From NCBI GenBank assembly GCA_011319805.1, contig SJRY01000316.1, forward strand, positions 1 to 64,000: a stretch of 64,000 nt of DNA, given 5' to 3'. The translations under genes and the position numbers were made by a program. This DNA comes from Macrocybe gigantea. Lineage: Eukaryota > Basidiomycota > Agaricomycetes > Agaricales > Callistosporiaceae. Shown here piece by piece: positions 12,370 through 24,484 of the stretch. Positions within the stretch are counted from its first letter, which is position 1. Each line of letters begins with the position of its first letter. The notes beneath the pieces are model-generated. The model worked only from the letters and a program-made list of their open reading frames with translations, made no database searches and was not told the DNA's origin.

Positions 12370-14469
12370 AACTAAACTAATACTTTTTAAATAGCACCAC
12401 TTTCAGATCCTATACAAAGTTATCTATATATGCTATATATACATATACAATTAGTGTTTGAGTTAAGTATATATTAACATGTGTATAATAATATAAAGAA
12501 GTGTCTATGTTATTAAAGTAAGGCATTTTTCTGATATGCTAGTACTAGAATATATGTAATAATAAGTTGAGGCATTGTTTTGAATTGCTTTTAAAAGTAG
12601 TAGCATTAGTTCTTTTAAATTGAGGCATTGCTCTTAATTGCTTTAATCACCTGAATGTAAAAAAACAAAAGGATATGCATTGACATGTATATGATAACTG
12701 AAGAAGTATTTCTAATAAATTTCTTCAATATAAATTGAGGCATTGTTTATAGCTAGCTTTAATCATATTTAATAGCTTAACAAGTATTTATTTTAAAAGC
12801 TAGAATTAAATAAAGGCAATCTTACAGAAATAGAATAATATATTTCTTTTAAAATGAAACATTGTAAGAAGCAACTTAGGCAAAAGATAAGGCTGTGAGA
12901 GTGTTATAGTCAAGTGAAAATAGTATACACATGGAAAACACATTGCTTGTTATTATAAGAAATCCAGTAATACAACTGCTAAATAACCTGAAAGTGTCAA
13001 AAACAAGCAAATAAGAGTTAAACAATAGTGCACCTATACTGAAAGGACAAAAGGCAAAGGACAAGATAGCAAGTGACAACTTGTAAGGACTACTAAGCAC
13101 ATATATAGTATTGCTGTAGCTCCAACTTGAAACTGACTAAGAATTGGAGCTGAATTGGAGCCAAGCTAAAGCTGAGCCAGATCAGCAATAACTAGCAACA
13201 CTTATTTGCCAAGTCAGTTGGAGTCAGCTACAGCTGCTGAACTAATAGAGTTCTAGAAAGAAAAAAGTAAAAGAAATTAGATGTATTTACAAATATTATT
13301 TAGCATATATTCTTCAAGCTTTGGTGTGCATTGCTAGCATAAGTCTATTGTTTTTTATTCTAAAGTCTTGTAACACTAGTATAAGTCTGCAGAAGTCAAC
13401 TTAATGATCTTTTTTAACAAGCTATCTCCACTACACTTGGCTCAGTTTATAACAGCACAGTAGATGATTGTGGAAACCTTTCTTAAAGAAAAACTAAAAG
13501 AGACATACAGAAAAAACAACAAGAAAGGCCTCTACATTGAGCAAGCATACTGTGGAACTTCAGAAACCCAGCCATTCTAAGAACTCAGTTAGTTGTAATT
13601 TACAAGAGATCAGCTGTATTCTGCATAAAATTTTATAGCCAGAATTGTTTGTCTAATAGTGAGCATACTAGAAACAATTTTTTGTAGCAATCATGGAATG
13701 CTCTGTTGAATAATGAGGCTTCAATTGTCAGAGCACTAAAGATTCCAGCATTTGGCTATATTTGTATATCTATCACCACAAAATCCATCCAATACCTGGC
13801 TGCTTGTTGAGCACTCAATGACAAGGACTTATCTGACTATCTGCTGCACCCCTAGAAATGTCTTTTCAATGTTTTCTTTAAGAATACTTGCATATCTAAC
13901 TCTGATTTACCTCTGAATGTCTAGATCTCATCATAAATGCAGTCTTAGTAGGCCTTAACTTGACAAGCTTTTGGATGCATCAGTAGACAAGATATAGTCC
14001 CCTGTCCTCTTATGGAGTTACATGCCATCCTAATGTTACTTTTCCTATACTCCACATATTTTTTTAGAATTTTTTTGTTATTCTACAAGCAGTTGACAGC
14101 AAACCAAGCACTTTTTGTGCTACAAGATCATCAAATGGCAAATTTCTAAATAACGATGAGGGATCATAAAAACAACTATCTGTACAGAATTTATATGATC
14201 TAACAAGGCTAGAGAAATAGAATATATGGTATTTTTAGAGTTGGTATATCAATTAGCACCTTGTAATCTGATAGCATTACTTAACATTCTGCTGATACCA
14301 CCTACAGATCTGACCATGCTTCTTCTGATATCCTGCCACTTTCAGTCATAGGGCCTTATCAATGTAAACTATATTTTATATTAATGGCACAAGGTTTTCA
14401 TGAGGTAAAGTAAAAAGATGCTCTCTGCAGCTGAAATGCACTAAACTACTCTCTGTCATGCCTTCTAGT
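12370..14469. other. AT-rich stretch without intact genes; second arm of the inverted repeat
   Basis: About 12540-12900 is the inverted counterpart of 2600-2960. The word TTGAGGCATTG recurs at about 12567, 12619 and 12736. Beyond 13100 I find no convincing reading frame. The last few hundred bases may be the decayed 5' end of the pogo-like transposon that follows. Confidence 0.5.
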
Positions 14470-16581
14470 ATCTTGAGTGCAATCAACCTTGAGGAACTCA
14501 CATGTGAAGAATGTATTCAGCTTGTGCTCACAGCAGTTCATACAAAAGAGACCTCCATATGCCAGGCTGCAAGTCATTTATCAAGTGTCTTAGAGCATGC
14601 TCAATGACTGCTTCAATGGTGTCCCAACATGGACAGCTGCTCATGCACATCAGCAAAAGCTTAATCCTACTGAGGAGGAAGTTCTTATTGAGTGGATGAA
14701 AGAAATGGGCTGGTGGGAACTTCCAGTTACATCACAAACTCTTTACAATTATGCATCTGACATTTGTAGAAAGAAAGTTGGTGCTTCATGGTACGATCAG
14801 TTTAAAAAATGACATCCAGAACTCACTGTTCATTATACCCAAAGCTTAGAAGAGTATTGTGCACAGGCTTTAAATCCTGCTGCTGTAAAAGAGTTTTTTG
14901 ACATGGTAGAAGAACTCATCATCAAATACCAAATTCTAGCTGAGAATATATATAATATAGATGAAAAAGGGATCCAGCTAGGAATTTGTAAACAGATTGT
15001 AGCATTAGTTGACCACAATCAAAAATCAGTGCAGCATATTGAAGCAGGCAATTACGAGCTTGTCATGATTCTTGAAAGAGTATGTACAGATAGAACATCA
15101 CTTTCACCTTGTATCGTGTTCCAGGCAAAGTGCCATAATCTGGAATGGGAATAGAATAATCCATATAATGCAAGGTCTGCCCACCTACTGCTTTATTTAT
15201 ATGCAAGTGATTCTCATACTATTTTCTTCATAGTATCTCTATTTCAGAATGAGGATGGACAGATCAGGGGCTCAGAAGCCTCTGGCTTGAAAAGGACTTC
15301 CATCCAATATCTGTTGTATGAAATAGAACAGATGGTTATTATTTTTTGATCCTCGATGGACACAATTCCCATTGCATGTATTGATTCTGCAAATTTGCTG
15401 CTCAACAAAGAATAATTGTGGTCTGCCTTCTATCACATACTACTCATGCACTCCAGCCATGTGATGTTGGTATATTTGCTCCCTTAGCCTCATGCTAGAA
15501 GGCCAAAGTCTTGTAAGCAGCTTGTGATAATATCCTGATCACGAAAAAAAACCTCTTACAATACTATGCAAATGTGAGATCATGTGCATTCAAGCAAACC
15601 ACCATTAAGTCAGCATTTGCAAAGACAGGAATATGGCCATTGGATTGAAGTGCAATTCCAAACGATGCATTTGCACTATTATTGAATATGACAACTCAAG
15701 CTGCCCAACCTCTTCCTGCTACTTTTCCATCACTACTTGTTCCTATTGCATTGGAATCAGGTGATGTTGAAGTTGTTGATGATGTACAAATATCAACAAC
15801 TCCTGCAGCTACTCAGTCCACTACCAGAAAACTGCCTCCTGGCATACCAATACAATATATGCTTATTAGTCTTTCCTCTTCCCTTCCATTCTATGCATTA
15901 TGAAAGGTTCTCCAACAGGAGAATGAAGATTTGTGTACTCTGTTAGTTGCTGTGATGATACAGATATAATAAGATTATGCACACAAGAGGCTTATGGACT
16001 CTGAAAATCAATGACTGTGTTGGCAACTATATGCAAAGCAGTCAAAGCCAAAATGGATCAATGGTGGCAGTCGTGCACATCACTTGACTGGCAAAGAGTT
16101 GCTTGCTCAATTGGCCTATGCTAAATGGGCCCAGAAATGGAAGGAAATGCTTCGTGAGGCAGCACCAATTCTCAAGGAGCAGAAGAAGACCTACAAGGAT
16201 GAGATGACATGGTTGCAGAATGAGGAGAAGGCTGCAGCAAAGCATGCACAAGATGAAGCACAATGGCTAAAGGCTAAGGAATGTGCAGAGTTGCAGTGCT
16301 GGAAAGCAGAAGAGCACCAGCAAAAGGCTAAGAAGTGTGCTGAGTTGCAGCACCAAAAAGCAGAAGAGCAGCAGCAAAAGGCCTTGAGAAGAAAGGAGAA
16401 AAAGAGCAAAAAGGCTGAGAATAAGGCAAAGAAGGCCACAGAGAAGGGCACAAGGAAAGCCAGTAGAGGAAGACATTGTCAATTGCCTAAAACAGAGTCA
16501 GATGAGTCTGATAATCTATCAGTTGGATCCACTTACAAAGAATCCCCCAAACTGAGACCAAAGCCTTGCCCTATTGTTTGA
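14470..16581 (+). pseudogene. Pogo/Fot1-like (Tc1/mariner superfamily, DDE_1) transposase relic
   Basis: Read across frames, this is a DNA transposase. An N-terminal helix-turn-helix part is blurred near 14500-14620. A CENP-B-type segment follows (LNPTEEEVLIEWMKEMGWWELPV), then ALNPAAVKEFFDMVEELI. The first catalytic motif is NIYNIDEKGIQLG near 14960, the second DGHNSH near 15358, the third LQPCDVGIFAPLA near 15450-15490. The third position is aspartate, as in pogo-type DDD enzymes. The tail (16084-16581) is lysine and glutamate rich with repeats of AELQ..KAEE, a basic coiled coil often seen at the end of such proteins. At least one frameshift near 14640 and many stops, including TGA for CGA at 14811, show it is dead. 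I could not define TIRs. Confidence 0.8.
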
Positions 16582-17730
16582 AAATACCAGGCTGAGCCTG
16601 CCAAGCAGCATCCACATCTGAATACACTCATAGATGAGGCATCCAAGGTGAACTTGAGGCAGGACAGTAGTGCAATGGAGATTCTTGCTGCAGTTCATTG
16701 TAATCCACTATGTAAAACTAGGATTTAGATAGCTCTTTTGGCTGATATTGTAAAGAAAGACATACCAATGATGATTCCCAATGTTGTAGTGTGAGTAAGC
16801 AGCAGCAGGCAGTGGGAGGGAGCTGAAATAGGTGCTGTGACTAGCTGTGACTGACTTCATGGTCTGGGCTCAAATTTGGGCACTGAGGAGAAAAAAATTC
16901 ATAGCTCTTCAGACACTTCTTAAAAATATAAATCAAGTAGAATTATGAACATATAATACTAGTGAATATTTTAGAAGCATAAGATTACAGCAAGAGCAGG
17001 GAAGAGGGGTTATACATTGGGTTTGATCTTAGGTGGCTGACTTCCTGGCCCTAAACAGTAGAAAGATATAAAATGGTTTTTTTAAAATAAAAAAAAAAGA
17101 AAGAATATCTTTTTTCTCACACCAAGCATTCTAGCTGTCCTTCAGTGACTATGACTTCTGATATAAGCCTTAGGTTTATACCCTTCCAACCTTCAAGAAA
17201 TGCACCTTTGCCAATATCCAGCACTTCTGTTTCTTGAACTTCCACTATGTCCAACCAACAATCTTGTTTGGTACTATACCTGAGTCCTCTGAATAGGAAT
17301 TTTTGTCTAATGCTACCATAACCACATTTCTTTAAGTCAATGATTACCTTAATGAAGTATTCTTGGCCTTCATTGGTTGCAATTAGTTCAGGTGGCTGGT
17401 ATTCACAACCTGAGAATAAAATGTTATTGTTTTTTGTAAAAGGGGCTAATTTTCTAGCATGGAAAATGGGGTAGATATTTATATCAGTAATATCCAGTAT
17501 ATAAATTGAAGAATCAGTGTGCTTAGTAATGATTGTATAGATTGTATATTATAGCATAAATTTAGCAGCACAATTAGTGTTGTTGGCAGAAGTCTGCCAT
17601 TTTGCTGAGCAATTCTGCCAAACTGGCTATTGCTGGCAGAATTTAGGTAGAGTCTGGCAAAATTTGGCAGAATATCTTTGAGTCATTTGTGATGACATAG
17701 ACAGCCTCTCATAAAAATCTAGTTTGATAC
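16582..17730. other. Non-coding AT-rich sequence after the pogo relic
   Basis: I see no coherent reading frame. A short run of related words (TGGCAGAAT, CTGGCAGAATTT, CTGGCAAAATTTGGCAGAAT) near 17585-17680 looks like local duplication. It may contain the 3' end of the pogo-like transposon. It ends at the 3' LTR of B1. Confidence 0.4.
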
Positions 17731-18031
17731 TGTTAGGCTAGACAAATCTCAAAAGGACTTGGGCAGACTAAGTGCGAGAGTGGTCTTGAGACGATGGCAA
17801 AAGGAATATTAAGCCTAGCACTACTGGTACATCTGGAAGTCCTTATATACATTACAGTACTCGAGCACAGACCATGGGCTGCACAATGCTATGGACTGCA
17901 GATGAGTAAGACTGGAAGGAGATGACTCAGGATAACTAGGGAAGTGAGATACACAGCATGATAGGGGAGATAAGGGATATGGGAAAGATAAGATAAGAAA
18001 TTGAATGGTCCTTTGGGTGACGTCCATAACA
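17731..18031 (-). repeat. 3' LTR of B1 (family B, internally deleted)
   Basis: It matches the other family B LTRs from TGTTAGGCTAGA to the final TAACA, but is 301 bp because roughly 20 bp near 17950 are missing. The adjacent sense sequence AAAGAGAGGGTGA at 18032-18044 is the polypurine tract. Confidence 0.9.
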
Positions 18032-18068
18032 TCACCCTCTCTTTAGATTCATGTCCTTGTAAAAGACC

Positions 18069-18467
18069 TTAGTCCAGCTGTCTCCACCCAGTATTGGTCT
18101 TCCAGGCAGTCACAGCACGTGGGGCCCATGTATGAATGAGCTCTTTGTTGTAGGCATGGATGTGATAGAGTGTGGTGGTAAGGAGTTTAAGTCACCAGTT
18201 TTCTGTGTGAAGCATTTCCATTGCCTCACGAAGCGTGATACATTCAGCTGCAGTGGGGCCAGTCCCATCAGGGGTTTGCCCGGTCCAGAGGTGCATGTGG
18301 ACAGTCATAACATAGTGCATGTATGTGCCAAGTGTGATAGCAAAGGGGTCCATGTAGTCGCTACTATTGAGAATCCTTGCTAGATTCTCATGGTTGTTTG
18401 GGTAGTTGGGGGTAGGTGCATGGCTGTCGTTGCTGCTGTCGATGCTGATGGGAGCATTGGTGGTCAT
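18069..18467 (-). pseudogene. Third ORF of family B, B1 copy (one internal stop)
   Basis: ATG at 18467 overlaps the pol stop (TGA 18464-18466) in the string ATGA. The reading frame runs to TAA at 18069-18071 with one internal TAG after MLHTENW. It aligns end to end with the open version at 26898-27296. Shared stretches include NAPISIDSS, TPDGTGPTAAE and IHTWAPRA. No known domain is recognised; the middle is predicted helical. Confidence 0.7.
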
Positions 18468-20639
18468 GATGTGTGATTTTTGGTCTTCTTCCCTCTTGTC
18501 ATAATTCTTTTATCCTAGTTTGCAGTCTTCTTTAGAAAGTGGTCTAGAGCTTGCTGCACATTTTCCAGTTCCTTCTCTTTGATCCATATGTTCTCTTCAT
18601 ATCTGTATCCTTTCCATTTGACTAGGAATAGCATTCCCCTCCCCTGTTTCTTCCTTTTTAGGATCTCTTCTATCTCATACTCTTCTTCATCATTTATGAT
18701 TTCAGGGGGTAGTGGCAATGGTCGCTCTTGTATCTTGAAATAGGGTCCTTTGTAGGGCATGAGCAGTGTTTTATTGAACATGGAGTGTATCAGCTGCCAT
18801 GATGCTGGAGTTCCAGGCGATATGCTAAGGCTCCTTTCTTTTCCACCACCTTGAATGGTCCATATTGGAGTGCCGATAACTTCTTTGATAGTCAATTGAC
18901 TGTGATATTGATAGCTTCTAGCCATACTCTATTCCCTTTCTTGTATTCACAGGCTGGTCTTCACCTCGCATCATAATTGTCTTTGGCTCATATTTGTACA
19001 TACTGCAGCACAGCATTTGCTTCTTTCTGTATTTGGTTCATTCTTTTGACAAAGTCCTTTGTTGCTGGGTTATTCCCTTCTGTCATCTGTGGCTCTCCCT
19101 TCCAGGGGTGCATTCCATAGTTGAGGTAGAATGGTGTCTCCTTCATTCCCTGGTGCGCTTTGTCATTGTACTGGTATTCTGCCATTGCTATCCATTCTGC
19201 CCAATCATCCTGTAAGTTGTTTGTGAAGCTTCTGAGGAAGGCTTCTGTTTCTTGGTGGGATCGTTCCACCTGTCCATCTGTCTGTGGGTGATAGGCTATT
19301 GATAAATTTTGCTTTGTTCTGAGTAATTTTAGAAGTGCTGTCATGAATCGCACTGCGAATTGGGGTCCTTGATCACTGATGATCTTTTGTGGGATTCCAT
19401 AAAGCCACCACACATTGTCTCAATATAGTCATGCAAGACCTTCTGCTGTGAGTTCGGTCTTTGTGGGAACTAGGTGGATCATCTTGGTTAGGCAGTCTGT
19501 GACTGCGGTGATGGCATTAAAGCTGCTCGAGCTGGGTAGTGGTCCTATGAGATCTACTCCAATATCGAGTACATGACACTCCCCCCCCTGTTCTCCTGGC
19601 ATCCCTGTTGAGTCCCTGTTGGGTCCTTGTTGAGTTTCTGGAGTTTCTGTAAAGTCCTGGTTGAGTCCTGGTTGAGTCCTAGTTAGGTCCAATATATATA
19701 TTACCTGGACTGAAGAAGGACTGAAGGAGGACTGAAAGAGGATTTTACAAGGATTTCAGCAGAACTCATTCTATCAGGACTCCAGAAGAACTCAACCAGA
19801 ACCCCAGGAGGACTTTAGAAGGAATCAGAAGGACTCTAGAAGGAGTTTACAAGAATCTATACTGAACTATACCAGAACTCTGATATATATTCACATATTC
19901 ACAGACATTTGGCATATTTCAGAAGAACTGAATCAGGACTCCACAAGGACTCCACAAGGACCTTAAGAAAACTCTGTCAGGATTTCTACAAGACTCTACA
20001 AGGACTCTACAAGGATTCTCATAGGATTCCACAAGGACTTTAACAGAACTCTACAAGAACTTTTTCAGGACCACAAGAATTTCAACAGAACATTATTATC
20101 ACAGGACTCCAGCAGGACTCCAGCAGGATTCCAGCAGAACTCTACAAGGAAAAACATTAAGAGGAGTCCACAAGAACTTTACAAGAACATTACAAGAACT
20201 CCACAAGGATTCTACAAGAACTGCACAAGGATTTCATAAGGACTTGACAAGAACTTTACAAGAACTCCACAAGGACTTTACAAGGACTCTACAATACAAA
20301 GCAAATATAGCAGTAGTGTAGCAATATATATTTATAAATTCTCATGAGATTCCTGTAAGATTTTACCAGAACTATACAGGAACTTTACCAGGACTCTTTG
20401 TGAACTCCAGTGGGAATTGATAATTTTATAGGCCAAAGTTGAACTGTTGTAGATTTAAAAAACAACAAAAATCATTATCTAAAAGACTAATGTACTATAT
20501 CCATTTCAATTCCTAATTCTTCTTCCAATTCTTCACTATCCATTGATATAATATTTTTAGCCGCCTTTTACTTTGTTTTTCGAGTACTTTCAAAGTATGA
20601 AGAAGTAATAAAACATGTAATGTCCAGTTGAAATTATGG

Positions 20640-21310
20640 ACTTACGGGCGAGATGAGCCGTAGACGGGCACTGAAGGGCGACGAGGGCGGGGGAGTCGGC
20701 GTGGAGGGTGGGGTGGGGTCCTGCTGGGTGCCGACGGCTGCCGTGGAGTGGCGGAGGGGAGAGGGTGGGCGGGAGGCGGTGGGTGGCGCTGAGGGCGCGC
20801 CGTTTGCGGCCATTGGGCGGCGGTGACGGCTGTGGTTGGGCGCAGAGGGCAGGCGGGGGGCCGTGGGCTGCCGTTGGTCAGAGGAGGGCGGGCGCGGGTG
20901 TTTGGGGCCAAGCGGGGGGCCGTGGGCGCCGCTGACGGTTGCCGTTGGGCGGTGGAGGGTGGGCGGGAGCGGTGGGTGGTGGGCGGCGTTGACGGCCATT
21001 GCCGTTGGGCGGTGGAGGGTGGGCGGGAGTGGTGGGAGGGAGCGGTGGGCGGTGGGCGGCGTTGACGGCCGTTGCCGTTGGGCGCAGATGGCGGTGTCGA
21101 TCCGGGGGCGGGCCGTGGGCCGTGGGCGGCGCTCACGCCTGCGGTTGGCTGCCGTTTGGCATTTGCGCCTGAGGGCGGGAGGAGGGCGTGGGCGTGGGCG
21201 CGTTAGACGGCGTTGGGCGCCGGTGAGGGAGGCGGGCCCTGGGCGGCGCTGTACGGCTGCCGTTCGGCGGTGGCGTTGCGCCGTGCACCTGGTGGGCGGT
21301 CAAACGCACA
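20640..21310. repeat. GC-rich, CpG-rich tandem block in the core of the TIR element
   Basis: The block is dominated by GGGCGG-like words. A unit of about 63 bp, GCCGTTGGGCGGTGGAGGG onward, starts near 20940 and again near 21001, with a further partial start near 21073. Reading frames of 80-240 residues here are low-complexity products of the composition and are not called as genes. The CpG richness contrasts sharply with the CpG-depleted retrotransposons around it. Confidence 0.75.
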
Positions 21311-21342
21311 GGAACGAGAAAAAAAAGAAAAAAAAAAGCTTA

Positions 21343-21377
21343 CCTCTGCGACAGAGGCGTCAACGCGCCTCTGTCGC
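21343..21377. other. Strong nested hairpin after an A-rich run
   Basis: GCGACAGAGGCG at 21348-21359 pairs perfectly with CGCCTCTGTCGC at 21366-21377 around a 6-nt loop. An alternative shorter hairpin, CCTCTG with CAGAGG, overlaps at 21343-21357. It follows a 20-nt poly-purine stretch and marks the right edge of the GC-rich core. Confidence 0.6.
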
Positions 21378-21599
21378 CCATTCTCCTCCTTCCCCCGTGT
21401 CCGGCTTGCCGTTGGGCGGCGCTGCGTCGTGGTGGTTCCTCGTCGTCTGGGTGCTTGATGTGGTGATGGGGAAGGAGGTGGAGGAAGGGGTGGGAGCGAT
21501 GATGAGAAAGCGGAATGCGAGCGTGAGACTGATCAACAAGGTCATGTGACCGCACATGACCCCACCGGTATGTCAATTGAAACCATTTGTTTCCATGCA

Positions 21600-21675
21600 A
21601 GCCCTCCTGGTCCAGTGGTTAAGCCCTCACTCTGCCGTTCAATTCCCCTAGTCCCGAGTTCAATCCCCTTTCATG
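21600..21675 (+). other. tRNA-like sequence with A-box and B-box motifs inside the TIR element
   Basis: TGGTCCAGTGGTTAA resembles an RNA polymerase III A box, and GAGTTCAATCCCC about 45 nt later resembles a B box. The stems of a true tRNA do not close by eye, so it is more likely a tRNA-derived relic or SINE-like promoter than a tRNA gene. Confidence 0.3.
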
Positions 21676-24484
21676 TCCATTTTTTAAACTTGATTTTCTG
21701 CTGTTTGTCTGCATTCCTTCTAAACTCCAGGTGGAACTTCGTCATTCTAGACTCCTTCTGGACTTTGATTCACCTTTACTATTATCCTTTGTTACCTTCT
21801 GTCAATATGATTATTAGCAATTCTGCTGGAGTCCTTCTAAACTCTATCACTTCTTATCTTCTCTTAATATAATTATTAGGAATCCTACTGGAATCCTTCT
21901 AAACTCCAGGAGAACTGGGCTTGGCTTCTAAACTCTATAAGGACTCCAGGAGGATTGTCAGTGACAATCCCTCCAAACTTCCTGTAGAATTCCTTCTAAA
22001 CCTGAACTTTAGAAGGACTTTCCCAGGACTGTGTAAGGACTTGGCAGGCTCTCTCAAAATCAAAGAATTGGCTGAAAAGTCCTTCTTCAGTACTTACAGA
22101 CTCCTCCTGGCATCCTTGTAAATTCCTGCTAAATTCCTCCTGGAGTTTAGAAGAACAGGGGGGGGAGTGTGATGGGCTCCCAATATCTTTCCATGGTTGC
22201 TGTGGGACCTCATGTGGGTATAGGGGTACATGTTTCTTTTGTCGGATGATTTTGTTTCGCTGACATGTTTCACATCCATTGACAAACTTTTTGATGTCCA
22301 TTAGCATTGATGGCCACCAATAGGTGTGGTTTATGAGCTCATGCATGCGGTATTGTCCTGGGTGTCCTCCGATGGGTGTGTCATGGTGTTCAAACATGAT
22401 GTCTTTCTTCAGTTTGTTGTCTGGAGGAATGTAGATTTTTCCTCCTACGTATATGATGTAGTCTTCTTCTGTGAACCAGTGTGGTTTTTCCTTCAGTCCT
22501 GTTGTTACAATCATCTCCCTTCATATGCATTGTCAAATTTGTTCTATCCTTGAGGATTCGATCATCGTGATTCCTCTTGTTTGTATTGTTTCATTATTTT
22601 CTGCTTCTTCTTTCCATGGGTGTTTGTCCTCGAACATCATAAATTCAAAATCTCATTCATTATTCTCTTCCAGATGTCGAATGAATGCTGCTTCTTTGAT
22701 CATTTGTATGTCGTCCTTCTTTGCTAGGTTTTCTTCATATCCTGCCATCTGTGACAGGACATCCGCTTTTCCATTCGCCTTTCCTGGTACGTGTCATAGT
22801 TCATAGTCATATTCCTGTAATTTCAGGTACCAGCCAATCTGTCTCGAATTGAGTCGCTGTGGCTTCCAGAAGTATGATAGGTTTTTGTGATCCGTCAATA
22901 TTTCGAACTTCTCTCGAGCTTCGAGGAGGTATTGTCTCCATGTCTTTAGTGTGACCATTATCGCAAGAAGTTCCTTGTTGTAGATTTCATAGTTTTGCTC
23001 TGCTGGGGTCATGCATCTTGAAATGAATGCAATTGGGTACCATAGTCCTTTCTGCTGTTGTGATAGTACTGCTCCAATGGCATATCCTGAGGCATTTGTT
23101 TCGACTCAGAATTTTCCTTCTGTTTGTGGTAGTGCTAGAATGGGTGCTGAGGTTATATGTTGGATCAGCTCTTTGAAAGCATCCTGTTGCTTGTCTGTCC
23201 ACTGGAATGCTTTGTTTCCAGTCAACTCCGTCAGGGGTTTAGCGACCTTTGCATATCCCTTGATGAATCGTCGGTAAAAGTTCATGAATCCCAAGAACTT
23301 TTGTAGTTCTTTCTTCGTCTTTGGAGTTGGCCAGGATTGTACAGCTGTGATCTTTTCTGGTTCCATTTCTACCTTCCCTTCTCCTATGATGTATCCTAGT
23401 ACTGGGACTTTTGATGATTCCCAGACGCATTTCGGTCCTTTGATGAACAGGTCGTTCTTGTTCAGTATTTCCATAACTTCTATGGTGTTCTTTTGGAGTT
23501 CCTCTCATATTCGTCTGATGATTATGATGTCGTCCATATAGATGATGCATACTCTTCTTCGTATTTGGTCTTGGAAGAGGCTCGCCATCATTTGGCTAAA
23601 AGTGCCTGGTGCGTTGCACTGCCCAAAATACATGACTGTCAGTTCGAAGAGTCCTCTTGCTGTTAGGAAGGCTGCCTTCCATTCGTCCCCTTTCCGGATG
23701 TGCATGTTATTGTATCCCCAGATGATATCGATCTTGCTAAAGTACTTTGCTCCTTGTAACACGTCAAGGAGCTCGCTGATGCATGGTAGTGGGAACTTGT
23801 CTTTGACCATATATTTGTTTATCTCCCGGTAGTCTTGGATGAGTCGTTTGCTTCCATCCTTCTTATTGTGAAAGAAGCAGGGTGCTGCGTAAGGCGATTT
23901 CGATGGGCGTATTTTTCCTGTTCATAATCCTTCCTCGATGAAGGCATCTAGTTCCTCTAGTTCTTTCTGTGTCATCGGATAGACCTTGCTCGGTATCGTT
24001 TTGGGTGCATCCTTTGTTAAGTTTATTTCATCGTCCCATTCTTTGTGGTCTGGTAAGCGATCAAAGTTCTTCTCCTTGAAGAGGTGTTTGAATCTGATCA
24101 GATATGGGGGTATCTGGGTTCCTGTCTTGTCGCTGGCTGTGGTTTTTGCTGATTCAGCCACCTTCTGTATCTTAATCGTCTGGTGGTTTATTTTGCATGT
24201 TTTAGGGCATCTGTTGAAGACAATTTCTCCTGTCCTCCATTTGATTGTTGGGTTGTGGTAGACAAGCCAGTCATGTCCTAGTAGCATGTCAGTTTTTCCG
24301 ATGTCGAGTACGATGGCTTCCATGTGCTCCTTATGTCCTTTAATATCGATGTGGACCTCCGCTACTCAGTCTGCTGTTTTCTGGCGGTTGGGCGATCCAT
24401 CTGCATTTATGATGGGAATCTTCTTGATTCATCATGTCTTCAGTCCTGTTTTTGCTACTATCGCGGTGTTGATGCAGGTCCTAT

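Larger units (their letters stand above)
19567..22179. mobile_element. 2.6-kb non-autonomous TIR DNA transposon with 8-bp TSD (hAT- or Zisupton/KDZ-like)
   Basis: The element interrupts integrase of B1. The 8-bp target duplication CCAATATC lies at 19559-19566 and 22180-22187. The left end reads GAGTACATGACACTCCCCC and the right end, reverse complemented, GAGCCCATCACACTCCCCC; both continue into CCCTGTTCT, giving an imperfect TIR of about 28 bp. Inside each end are many degenerate copies of an AGTCCTTGTAGAG / CTCCAGGAGGACT type word, like the subterminal repeats of hAT-type elements. The centre (20640-21550) is extremely GC-rich. No transposase is readable. An 8-bp TSD fits hAT and also Zisupton/KDZ; the terminal bases do not decide between them. 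Orientation is arbitrary. Confidence 0.85.
17731..24484 (-). mobile_element. Element B1: family B retrotransposon, 5' part replaced by a rearrangement
   Basis: This minus-strand element has a 3' LTR at 17731-18031, a polypurine tract, the small third ORF, and pol from chromodomain back to protease. It breaks off at about 24484 inside the protease region, where the sequence switches to a plus-strand family B segment starting in RT. A 2.6-kb TIR element (19567-22179) splits its integrase. B1 is more decayed than the adjoining B3 segment. The 5-bp flank GATAC on the left has no partner. Confidence 0.9.
18464..24484 (-). pseudogene. Pol of B1 (protease to chromodomain), split by a TIR element
   Basis: Sense order starts at about 24484 with the protease region after its DSG motif (LGHDWLVYHNPTIKW near 24260). 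RT follows, with the YMDD box near 23535 (YMDDIIII), then RNase H (VETNASGYAIGAVLSQQ near 23080), the integrase HHCC part near 22370-22270, and, beyond the insertion, the core (IISDQGPQF, TDGQVERSHQE near 19380-19250). The GPF segment and a chromodomain (FLVKWKGYRYEENIW near 18620) close it. The stop at 18464-18466 is shared with other copies. Stops are frequent, many being TGA for CGA or TAG for CAG-type changes. From 22188 to 23505 it is nearly identical to the same part of B2. Confidence 0.88.

Noticed and set aside
19740..20400. CRISPR-like array from the recurring ACAAGGACTCTACAAGGACT words
   Set aside because: The spacing is irregular, the copies are degenerate and overlapping, and the words are confined to the inner ends of a TIR transposon in a fungal sequence; they are subterminal repeats.
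20636..21549. Long ORFs of up to 237 residues on both strands in the GC-rich block
   Set aside because: Overlapping proline, arginine and glycine-rich frames in all phases are expected from the base composition and 63-bp repeats; no protein-like sequence was recognised.
21600..21675. A functional tRNA gene
   Set aside because: A and B box words are present, but the acceptor and T stems do not pair, so it was listed only as tRNA-like.
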